A stretch of DNA of 37,579 nucleotides from NCBI RefSeq assembly GCF_035474595.1, contig NZ_DATIND010000103.1, positions 1 to 37,579 on the forward strand, given 5' to 3'. The DNA comes from Longimicrobium sp. GTDB taxonomy: Bacteria > Gemmatimonadota > Gemmatimonadetes > Longimicrobiales > Longimicrobiaceae. Below, one piece after another: positions 22,855-29,657 of the stretch (the stretch's first letter is position 1; every line of letters begins with the position of its first letter). The notes beneath the pieces were generated by a model. The model saw only the letters and a list, made by a program, of their open reading frames with translations. It was not told where the DNA came from and ran no database searches. A program made the position numbers and the translations under genes.

Positions 22855-23940
22855 TCACCCCGCGAACGAGGTGCGCACGTTGCGGTCGCCCATCACGGCG
22901 CGGAAGGCCTGCACGGAATTGGCGCTGCTCTCGATGCGCCAGTCCGCCTCCTTGCGGGTGTTGAACCAGATGGCGCCGATCACGCTGTGGTGGCGGCGCA
23001 TGGCCTGGAACGCCTGCTCGATCCACCGCCCCTTGTCGTACCCGCGTGCCTCCTGCGTGGCGAACTCGCCGATGATGATGGGCTTGCCCGGAAAGCGGCG
23101 CTCCAGGTCGCCCAGCATGTTGTCGGCGTCGGCGTCGTCGAACACCTGGTCGAAGCCCTGCCACGCGCCGCCCCACACGCTGGGCCCGTTGTACCCGTGC
23201 GGCCCCAGGTAGTCGACCACGTCGTTCCCGGGATAGTAGTTGCCGTACCAGTTCCAGTGCCCCGGCCCCGTGGCCGCGTTGGTCAGCGGGTTCCCCACGT
23301 TCGGCGCGAACACCCACTTCACGTTGCGCGCGCCCTGCCGGCGGAAGATCTCCACGATGCGGCGGAAGGCGGCGCGGTACGCGGCCGGCGCGGCGGCGTC
23401 GCCGTTGGCGGCGGGCTGCCAGGCGTAGCTCCAGCGCCCGTTCATCTCCCACCCCGGCTCGATCAGCACCGTCCCCGCGCCGGCCAGCCCGCGCGCCATC
23501 GCGGCGATCTGGCGGTCCGCGCGGCCGGCGGCGATCGCGGCCAGGATCCCCCGGCCGGGGGCGCCGCTCCACTTCAGGTCCAGCGCCAGGTAGGGCGTGG
23601 AGCCCGCGCCGGAGACCTGGCGCACCAGCTGCCCCGCCCACCCGCCGCGCGAGTAGTCGCCGTCCAGCGTCTGGAAGAGCTTCACGAAGGCCGGGCGCTT
23701 GCCGGTCAGGCGCCCGAAGGCGTCGATCCCCTGCTCCACGCGGCCGGTCCGCGTGGCGGACTCGCCCAGGTAGGCGCCCACGTAGAACGGGCGGTCGAAG
23801 CCGGGCGCGGCGTACGTCGCCTCGCCACCCGCGGGCACGGTGGCGGCGCGCGCGGGGTGCGGGAGCGCGAGAACGGCGGTGGCGAGGGGAAGCGCGAACG
23901 CGAGAACGCGTCCGCTCCCACGGGGGGCGGAGATCGTCAT
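22855..23940 (-). CDS. Secreted glycoside hydrolase, GH26-like
   Basis: A 361-residue exported TIM-barrel glycosidase. A signal peptide ends near HPARA. The barrel carries two carboxylates at the expected places: LIEPGWEMNGRW (Glu165, acid/base) and IIIGEFATQE (Glu292, nucleophile), as in GH26 beta-mannanase-type enzymes. YSRGGWAGQLV, KWVFAPNVGNP and YLGPHGYNG are further barrel segments. ATG at 23940 has GAGGTG about five bases upstream. The 5' leader is a cyclic-di-GMP-I riboswitch whose closing helix can include that GAGGTG. Secretion plus c-di-GMP control suggests it acts on the cell's own or biofilm polysaccharide; the sugar specificity is not evident. Convergent with luxE. Confidence 0.85.
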   Translation of the reverse strand: MTISAPRGSGRVLAFALPLATAVLALPHPARAATVPAGGEATYAAPGFDRPFYVGAYLGESATRTGRVEQGIDAFGRLTGKRPAFVKLFQTLDGDYSRGGWAGQLVRQVSGAGSTPYLALDLKWSGAPGRGILAAIAAGRADRQIAAMARGLAGAGTVLIEPGWEMNGRWSYAWQPAANGDAAAPAAYRAAFRRIVEIFRRQGARNVKWVFAPNVGNPLTNAATGPGHWNWYGNYYPGNDVVDYLGPHGYNGPSVWGGAWQGFDQVFDDADADNMLGDLERRFPGKPIIIGEFATQEARGYDKGRWIEQAFQAMRRHHSVIGAIWFNTRKEADWRIESSANSVQAFRAVMGDRNVRTSFAG

Positions 23941-23944
23941 GGAT

Positions 23945-24047
23945 CACCTCTTCGGCGGCTCGACCGGCGTGGACGGGCGGAATGCCCGTCTTTAGCCTCG
24001 GAACTTTGCGTCCCCGCCTTTCGGCGGGTTTGCCTTTGTCGGAGGTG
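23945..24047 (-). ncRNA. Cyclic-di-GMP-I riboswitch (GEMM-I)
   Basis: Minus-strand leader of the GH26-like gene. The diagnostic order is present: ACAAAGGCAAACC, hairpin CCGCC-GAAA-GGCGG (GNRA tetraloop), GGGACGCAAAG, then CCGAGGCTAA, a second hairpin GACGGGC/GCCCGTC, and a receptor-like GCCGGTCGAGCCGCCGA. Aligned to the Vibrio Vc2 aptamer, the ligand-recognition position 20 is G, as in c-di-GMP binders, and not A as in cGAMP-binding variants. The 5' flank CACCTC (24042-24047) is complementary to the Shine-Dalgarno GAGGTG (23945-23950), so ligand-stabilised P1 would hide the ribosome-binding site: an inferred translational OFF switch. Confidence 0.9.
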
Positions 24048-24107
24048 CGCCCGGCTATCCTGAAGAGGTCCGGGCACACGTCGCGGGAAGGATCCCGCGC
24101 AACGCAC

Positions 24108-24138
24108 CAAATCTAATCAACACAATAGGTTAGGTCAA
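24108..24138 (-). promoter_or_regulatory. Promoter of the riboswitch-glycosidase transcript
   Basis: On the minus strand TTGACC (24133-24138), about 17 bases, TAGATTTG (24108-24115), in a short AT-rich island. This would give a leader of roughly 160 bases that contains the whole riboswitch. The -10 is shared with the transglycosylase promoter. Confidence 0.6.
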
Positions 24139-24284
24139 TACTTCCCCGGATCTGCGACACCCGCCTGTAGCAGTCCATCTTCATGGAGACGCGAAGCGGA
24201 GTTAGCTTTCGCGCGTCCGAATTCCCTCGCGCGGCATTCCCGCCCGGCGATTCCGCAGTCCGGAAAGAAAGAGAGCCACCCACC

Positions 24285-25139
24285 ATGATCCGCCTTCGCA
24301 CCAGCCTCGCCGTCGCCGCCGCGCTCGCCATCGCCGCGCCCGCCGCGGCGCAGGCGCGCACGCCCCTGCAGATCCTGCACGCCGTGTCGGCCCGCGCGAA
24401 GGCGCGCTCCGCGGGGGTGCAGAATTACACGTTGACCCTGAAGACGATGGGGCAGAGCGTGGTGAGCTACGTCTCGCGCGACGAGTCGGGCGCCTTCCGC
24501 GCGCAGTCCGGCGGCGTGGGCCAGATGGGCAGCTCCGCGGCGGAGATGACCGGATGGGCCGACGAGCTGCTGCTCATGATGGAGACGCTTCCCGAGGGCG
24601 AGGAAGAGATGCCCGAGTCGATGGGCACGCTCACCTACGACGGCGTGTCGGGAACCTCGGGCGCGCCGTCGCACGTGGTGACGATGAGCTTTGCCCCCGA
24701 GGACGCGCCGGACGCGGGCAGGATGGTGCCGCGGCGGTTGAGCCTGCACTTCGACACCACCACCCTGCTGACGCGGCGCCTGGAGATCGAGACGGTTTCC
24801 GGCGGCGCCCCCGGCAGCATGGTGATGCAGTTCGGCGACTGGCGCCCGGTGAAGGGGATGCAGCTGCCGTATCGCCGCCACCTGGAGATCCGCGGGATCC
24901 GCGCCGAGGTGCTGGGGCCGGACAGCGCCACGGCCACGCAGACGATCGCGCAGGGCCGCGCCGTGCTGGCCGGCCTTTCCGGCGAGGAGCGCGAGAGCAT
25001 GCGGCAGATGCTGGAGGTGATGGAGGGGCTGGTGAAGCGCGACGAGATGATCCTGGACGAGATCGTCACCTCGGTGGCGGTGAACCAGGGCCCGCCCGCC
25101 GGCGTCACCCTCTCGCCCTTCGGCGGCAACGACAACTGA
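24285..25139 (+). CDS. Exported protein of unknown function
   Basis: A 284-residue protein with a clear signal peptide (MIRLRTSLAVAAALAIAAPAAAQA). The mature part is beta-rich in the middle (NYTLTLKTMGQSVVSYVSRD, TTTLLTRRLEIETV) with alternating helices; the C-terminal third is helical (EERESMRQMLEVMEGLVKRDE). The repeated pattern of strands that ends in a FGDWRPVKGMQLPY-type segment resembles LolA/outer-membrane lipoprotein-sorting-like folds, but I cannot assign it. ATG at 24285 starts the signal peptide; the longer frame from 24183 does not. It has a weak ribosome-binding site and lies divergently from the riboswitch gene. Confidence 0.72.
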   Translation: MIRLRTSLAVAAALAIAAPAAAQARTPLQILHAVSARAKARSAGVQNYTLTLKTMGQSVVSYVSRDESGAFRAQSGGVGQMGSSAAEMTGWADELLLMMETLPEGEEEMPESMGTLTYDGVSGTSGAPSHVVTMSFAPEDAPDAGRMVPRRLSLHFDTTTLLTRRLEIETVSGGAPGSMVMQFGDWRPVKGMQLPYRRHLEIRGIRAEVLGPDSATATQTIAQGRAVLAGLSGEERESMRQMLEVMEGLVKRDEMILDEIVTSVAVNQGPPAGVTLSPFGGNDN

Positions 25140-25184
25140 CGCCGGACCGGCCGATCACCCGTGCGTTCCCGACGCACGGAGAGA

Positions 25185-25440
25185 GACGTCATCCTGAGTC
25201 GAACACCGCGCTGCGCGCGACCACGGAGGATGAAAGGACAGTGGTCGTGAGCGCTGATGCCACAGAATGAGCGGATCAGCCTCGCGCAGTCTGCGAGGCT
25301 TCCCGTAGTTGTTGCTGCGACTTCAGTCGCCGGTGGGGGGCCAGGCCGCGAACTTTCTATTCAGGCCGGCCACACTGTCGTTCCCCTTCGCACGAACGGT
25401 TGCAGGCCGGAGGATCTGTGGGCGAGGCTCGCACGTGCGC
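25185..25440 (+). repeat. R3-R1-R2 composite repeat
   Basis: R3 begins GACGTCATCCTGAGTCG at 25185. R1 follows at 25279-25330 (GCCTCGC/GCGAGGC hairpin, GTTGTTG, GCGACT-TC-AGTCGC). An R2-like tail runs from TCAGGCCGGCCACAC (25361) to GCTCGCACGTGCG (25440). The 110 bases from 25270 to 25370 are nearly repeated at 32955-33060. Confidence 0.7.
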
Positions 25441-25498
25441 CGCGGATCCGTGGCCGGACACCTCGCCGGGAGTCGGGACGACGGAGAGAGGGCGATGA

Positions 25499-25537
25499 CG
25501 AGAGGGCGCCGGGGAGCGAATCCCCGGCGCCCTCTCG
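25499..25537. terminator. Bidirectional hairpin
   Basis: A perfect 17-bp stem (25499-25515 with 25521-25537) and a five-base loop GCGAA, lying between the convergent exported-protein and DUF3618 genes. Confidence 0.75.
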
Positions 25538-25559
25538 CGCGTCCGTCACCGCCGTCCGC

Positions 25560-27101
25560 TCACATCAGCGGGGGCTGCGACGGAAGGCCGCCCTGCCCCG
25601 TCCCCGGCTCCTCGCCGCGGAAGGGCCGCTGCTCCCCGGCGCGGGGCTCCAGGTCCACCTCCGCCTGGATGTCGCCGTCGCCCTGGGGCTGGGCGGTGCG
25701 CGGATACTCGGGGGCCTCGGTGTAGCCGGCGGCCTGCCCGCGCGACTCCAGCTCGACCTCCACCTCCATCGGCCCGGCGGACGGCTGCGTCCCCATCGCC
25801 GGCTGCGTGCGCGGCGGGGCGGACGGGCGATACGCCGGCCGCTCCTCCAGCTCCACCTCCACGTCCATCTCCTGCTCCCGCTCGCCGCGGTTGTGCAGGA
25901 TGCGCGCGACCAGCCCGCTGATGGCCACCGCCGCGCTCACCGCCACGGCGCCGGCCAGCGGGCTCATCTCCGGCGCGTGCAGCCCGCGGCGGGGACGGCT
26001 GTAGCCGCGCTCGGGCGCCGCCTCGAGATCGACCTCCACCTCCACCGGCCGGCCGTACGAGGGCGGGCGGCCGGTGTACTGGTAGTGGTGCTCGCGCTCG
26101 CGCTCCGCCTGCGACCGGGGCGGGGCCGGAGCCGGGCGGGGCCGCGACCGCGCCGTCTCGCGCCGCATGGCCGCCTGCGAGTCCACCACGCCGCTGGCGG
26201 TGTAGTGCCCGGAGTAGTCGTCCACCACGCTGGCGCCGCCGCGGGGCTCCAGGTCCACCTCCACCCGCATGTCCCCCTCGTCGCCGCCGCTGCCGCCCAG
26301 GTACTTCTTCGCCAGCCCGCCCACGATCCCCGCCACCCCCGCGGCGATGAGGCCGGCGATGGGCTTGCTGATCCCGCCGCCCTCCTCCTCCAGCCCCAGC
26401 GCCTCGAAGTCCTGGAAGTCGTCGCCCTCGTCGTTGAAGTTCCAGTCCTCGTCCCATTCGGCGTCCAGGTCCACCTCGCCGATGGACTCGGGCGCGTCCA
26501 GGTCCTCCGTGCCGAGCGCGTCCACGTCCCAGACCTCCTCGCCGTAGACGGCGGCGCGCAGGTCGCGGATCTCCTCCTCCTGCCGCGCCACCACCTGCAT
26601 CAGCTCGCGCGACCGGTCCTCCCACTCGCGTGAGCCGCCGCCGCGGCCGTTCCCGGCGCCGGTGGCGATGGGCTCAAGGCCAATTCCTTCCAGCAGCGCG
26701 CGGGGGATCTTCACGTGCTCGCGGTCCTCGTCCTCGTCGCGATTCTTCCCGCCGCCGGTGAGGAGACCCAGCACCAGCCCCGCGCCGAACACGCCGCCCG
26801 CGAAGGCCCACGGGCGCTCGCGCACGGGCGAGGTGAAGTCCAGCCTGTCGTTGATCTCTTCCTTCTTCCGGAGCAGCGCGCCCTCGATCTGGTCGATGGT
26901 CTGCGACATCCGCTCGCGGGTGCGCTCGATCTCGCCGCGCACCTGGTGCGGATCGTCGGGCGTGACCTGCGCGCCGATGGTGCCCAGCGGCGCGGCGTGC
27001 GTGTGCTCGGGAATCAGGTGCTCGGGATCGGTCTCGGGAACGCGGTTCATTCCCGGACCCCCCGGAAGCGTCCGGTCGTCGTCGTTGCGGTAGTCAGCCA
27101 T
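25560..27101 (-). CDS. DUF3618 protein with repeated VEVDLE motifs
   Basis: A 513-residue protein. Residues 54-78 (VRGEIERTRERMSQTIDQIE) are a DUF3618 segment. Three Gly/Ala-rich membrane or glycine-zipper helices follow near 99-117, 247-264 and 381-402. The soluble parts are very acidic (190-240) or Pro/Arg-rich. A short motif, (M/I)xVEV(D/E)LExR, recurs five times, near residues 278, 353, 412, 445 and 478, with a weaker form near 208 (IGEVDLDAEW). ATG at 27101 has AGGAGA seven bases upstream. The ferritin-like fusion gene ends 12 bases before it, so both form one operon. DUF3618 proteins often accompany stress/envelope genes; the role of the repeats is unknown. Confidence 0.8.
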   Translation of the reverse strand: MADYRNDDDRTLPGGPGMNRVPETDPEHLIPEHTHAAPLGTIGAQVTPDDPHQVRGEIERTRERMSQTIDQIEGALLRKKEEINDRLDFTSPVRERPWAFAGGVFGAGLVLGLLTGGGKNRDEDEDREHVKIPRALLEGIGLEPIATGAGNGRGGGSREWEDRSRELMQVVARQEEEIRDLRAAVYGEEVWDVDALGTEDLDAPESIGEVDLDAEWDEDWNFNDEGDDFQDFEALGLEEEGGGISKPIAGLIAAGVAGIVGGLAKKYLGGSGGDEGDMRVEVDLEPRGGASVVDDYSGHYTASGVVDSQAAMRRETARSRPRPAPAPPRSQAEREREHHYQYTGRPPSYGRPVEVEVDLEAAPERGYSRPRRGLHAPEMSPLAGAVAVSAAVAISGLVARILHNRGEREQEMDVEVELEERPAYRPSAPPRTQPAMGTQPSAGPMEVEVELESRGQAAGYTEAPEYPRTAQPQGDGDIQAEVDLEPRAGEQRPFRGEEPGTGQGGLPSQPPLM

Positions 27102-27113
27102 GTGCGGTTCTCC

Positions 27114-28067
27114 TTAGCGAAGCAGCCGGCCGATGACGAACCCCGCGACGCCGGCCAGCAGCAGCGTCTGGAGCGGCTTCTCGCGCACCCGTCCCTCGAA
27201 GCTCCCCGCCGCGCTCTGCACGCCGCCGCGGGCCGTGTCCACGTAACCGCGGGCGCCGGCCAGCGGCCCCTCCCCGGTGTCCAGCAGCCCGGCCACGCGG
27301 TTGCGCACCGCGTCCGCGCCCCGGCTGGCGCCGTCGCGCACCGACCCGGCCAGCCCGCTCACCCGGTCGGCCACGCTCCCCGCCGCGCCGCTCACCGTGT
27401 CGCCCACCGACGAGGCCGCGCCGCCCACCGTGCCCGCCACGCTCGACGCGGCGCCGCTTACCGCCCCGCCGACCGCCGCGGCGGCGCCGGAGACGGCGTC
27501 CTTGGCATGCTCCACCACGCCGCCATGCACGTTGGCGCGCTCGCGGGCGGCATTCATGGCGTGCACGTCCTCGACCTCGCCGGCGCCCACGCCCATGCGC
27601 TGCAGCACCCCGGCCACCCACGCGTAGTGCCGCTCCTCGTCCAGCGCGGCGCCGTCGATGGCGCGCTTCACGTCGGGGGGCCAGAGCATGGCCTTGCTGG
27701 CGTAGCCGTCGTACTTGGTGCGCACCTGCAGCTCGTTGGTGCGGAACGACATCAGCAGCCCCTTGTCGCCGGCCAGCCCGCCCAGGCTCTGCAGCGCGGT
27801 CTTGAAGGGCCCGGTGGCGTGCGGGTGGTTGGCCGGCGTGCCGCCCAACCGCGCCACCACCTCGTTCAGCTCGCGGATGTGGCGCTCGTGGTCGCGGCGG
27901 AAGCCGGCGATCTGGTCGGCGTGGTCGCGGTCCTCGAGCTTGGCGATGGCCACGTCGTACGCGGCCACGGCGTCGTGGTCCAGCTGGAGCAGGTCGTTCA
28001 GCCCGTCCAGCACTTCCTGGAGCGCCGGCGCGTGCGTCCCTCCCATGCCGGTCAGTTGCGTGTCCAC
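27114..28067 (-). CDS. Ferritin-like domain fused to Ala/Ser/Val repeats and membrane anchor
   Basis: A 317-residue protein in three parts. Residues 1-160 form a helical ferritin-like domain of the DUF2383 type (LDHDAVAAYDVAIAKLEDRD, HERHIRELNEVVARLGG, DEERHYAWVAGVLQRMG) with possible metal ligands Asp/His/Glu. Residues 165-280 are amphipathic LEA-like repeats built on SGAAGSV/VAGTVGGAASSVG. The end, REKPLQTLLLAGVAGFVIGRLLR, is a DUF883/ElaB-type C-terminal anchor. GTG at 28067 has the ideal AAGGAGGA about six bases upstream and gives the correct domain start; longer frames do not. It precedes the DUF3618 gene by 12 bases. The fusion suggests an inner-membrane-tethered stress protein. Confidence 0.85.
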   Translation of the reverse strand: MDTQLTGMGGTHAPALQEVLDGLNDLLQLDHDAVAAYDVAIAKLEDRDHADQIAGFRRDHERHIRELNEVVARLGGTPANHPHATGPFKTALQSLGGLAGDKGLLMSFRTNELQVRTKYDGYASKAMLWPPDVKRAIDGAALDEERHYAWVAGVLQRMGVGAGEVEDVHAMNAARERANVHGGVVEHAKDAVSGAAAAVGGAVSGAASSVAGTVGGAASSVGDTVSGAAGSVADRVSGLAGSVRDGASRGADAVRNRVAGLLDTGEGPLAGARGYVDTARGGVQSAAGSFEGRVREKPLQTLLLAGVAGFVIGRLLR

Positions 28068-28774
28068 CAGGTTCCTCCTTGTGCAGCAGGCGGTGTGTTG
28101 CCGTCTCCGTACTCCATCCGGCCGTCCTCCGCCGCGGCGCGCGCGTGTAGCCGCGCGGGGACGGGAGCCGACGCCGGGATGCACCAATCATTCCACGGCA
28201 CGCCTCGCGCACATGCGGGAGATTTGCGGGCGTCTGGGGGGAGAATCGCCCGGGGAAACGCGGGTGGAGGGACGATGGGGAGCGGCGTGGCACGGCTGTG
28301 GCAAGAGGGGGATGGAAACACGGATGCGGATGCGGCGCATGGAGTTGCGGGGGTGCCCCGGCGGAGAGGACGGCACCACCCGAAGTGCGGGATTGGCTTC
28401 GGCGCGACTCCGCGGCATCACGCCCTCTCCGGTCGGCTTAGGTTAGGCCGTCCACCTCTCCCGTACCGGGAGAGGTAGCTTGGCGAGGATGGCGCTCGAA
28501 CTTCGGCATCGTGCCCGCCCGGCCAGGCTTGCCGCCGCGTCCGTGCGAGTGAGGTTCGGAAGCGCGCGGATGCTGGACAGCCACCCTCTCCCGGAACGGG
28601 AGAGGTCGCGCCCTCCGGCGCGGGGTGAGGGCGTCGCGAGGCGTCGGACGCGCACCCGGCGAGACGCGCGAGAGTGGGAGAGTGCGACTGCAAGCGTGCG
28701 AAGGTGCGAGTGCGAGATATGCGACGGTGCGAAGGTGCGGAGTGACGGATGAACCCGGACGAGGGAGACCGACG
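28068..28774. other. Long intergenic region without a gene
   Basis: About 700 bases between divergent genes. It contains the CCTCTCCCG-type palindromes at 28421-28479 and 28584-28605, and a G-rich tract with irregular GTGCGA(A/G)G units at about 28660-28740. A GG-N10-GC sequence at about 28286 resembles a weak sigma54 site but has no nearby gene. No coding sequence is convincing. Confidence 0.5.
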
Positions 28775-29287
28775 ATGGCGATGAAGAGTCTGAGGCGCGC
28801 GAGCCTGCTGCTGGCGCTGCCGCTGCTGTCCGGGTGCGCCACGCTGGCGCAGCTCGGGATCCAGGCGCCGCAGTTCAGTGTGGACAACTCGCAGCAGCCG
28901 CAGCTGCGGCTGGTGGGGCCCGGCTTCGGGCATCCGCAGGGCGGAGCGGCGCTGCGGCTGTACGCGCGGGTGCGCAACCCCAACCCCATCGGGCTGACGC
29001 TGGCGCGGCTGGCGGGCGGGCTGCAGCTGGAGGGGCGCAGCGCCGCGCAGGTGGACTTCCCGCTGGGCGTTCCGCTGCAGGCCAACGGCGACGTGATGGT
29101 GCCGCTGGACATCACCGTGAACTTCAACGACATCCCCGGCCTGGCCGACGTGATCCTGCGCGCCGCCACCGGCCAGTCCATCCGCTACGCGCTGAACGGC
29201 ACCGTGGGCGTCGACGCCGGCGTCCTCGGCCAGCCCACTTTCGGGCCGATGAACCTGCTCTCGGGCAGCGCGCGGGTGACGCGGTAG
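28775..29287 (+). CDS. LEA14-like (WHy domain) lipoprotein
   Basis: A 170-residue lipoprotein precursor: a short signal with lipobox LLSGCAT, then a WHy/LEA-2 beta-sandwich. ALRLYARVRNPNPIGLTLARLAGGLQLEG is the conserved NPNP region, followed by FPLGVPLQANGDVMVPLDITV. Relatives bind or protect membranes under desiccation or other stress; the function here is not known. ATG at 28775 has GGGAG about nine bases upstream (an ATG six bases later is equivalent). The stop is followed by degenerate GGGGACA repeats, the same heptamer that, inverted, abuts the next gene. Confidence 0.85.
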   Translation: MAMKSLRRASLLLALPLLSGCATLAQLGIQAPQFSVDNSQQPQLRLVGPGFGHPQGGAALRLYARVRNPNPIGLTLARLAGGLQLEGRSAAQVDFPLGVPLQANGDVMVPLDITVNFNDIPGLADVILRAATGQSIRYALNGTVGVDAGVLGQPTFGPMNLLSGSARVTR

Positions 29288-29545
29288 GGGACAGGCGACA
29301 GGGGACAGGGACGGAAGATCGAGGCGGGGGCGCGGGGAAGAATCTCGCGAAGATGGATGCGGGGGAGGGATCGATGGCGTCCAGCCCGATGTCGATAGTT
29401 CGACGTTGTGGATGCGGCCGAAGAACACCAGCGGCGGCGCTCCCGAAGTCCGGGCGCCGCCGCATCCGTTTCGTCAGTCTTGGACCTCTCCGCCGCCCCG
29501 CCTATCCTGTACTCACCGGGGGAGAAGCCGCGCCGAAGGTCCGCC
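29288..29545. other. Intergenic spacer with inverted heptamers
   Basis: The stretch begins with three to four degenerate copies of GGGGACA (29287-29312) and leads into the perfect array of the complementary heptamer at 29546. Nothing else coding was recognised. Confidence 0.5.
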
Positions 29546-29657
29546 GTCCCCTGTCCCCTGTCCCCTGTCCCCTGTCCCCTGTCCCCTGTCCCCTGTCCCC
29601 TGTCCCCTGTCCCCTGTCCCCTGTCCCCTGTCCCCTGTCCCCTGTCCCCTGTCCCCT
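29546..29657 (+). repeat. Sixteen-copy heptamer array abutting the plsB-like start
   Basis: Exactly 16 perfect head-to-tail copies of GTCCCCT (112 bases), with no interruption, end at 29657; the ATG begins at 29658. The minus strand therefore has 16 runs of GGGG separated by three-base loops (ACA), an ideal G-quadruplex sequence. No purine-rich ribosome-binding site is possible inside it. Confidence 0.9.

Noticed and set aside
28286-28301. TGGCACGGCTGTGGCA as a second sigma54 promoter
   Set aside because: The -12 element has TGGC instead of TTGC, and the nearest downstream gene is about 470 bases away.
29546-29657. The heptamer array as a CRISPR
   Set aside because: Units are 7 bases with no spacers and there are no cas genes; it is a simple tandem repeat.
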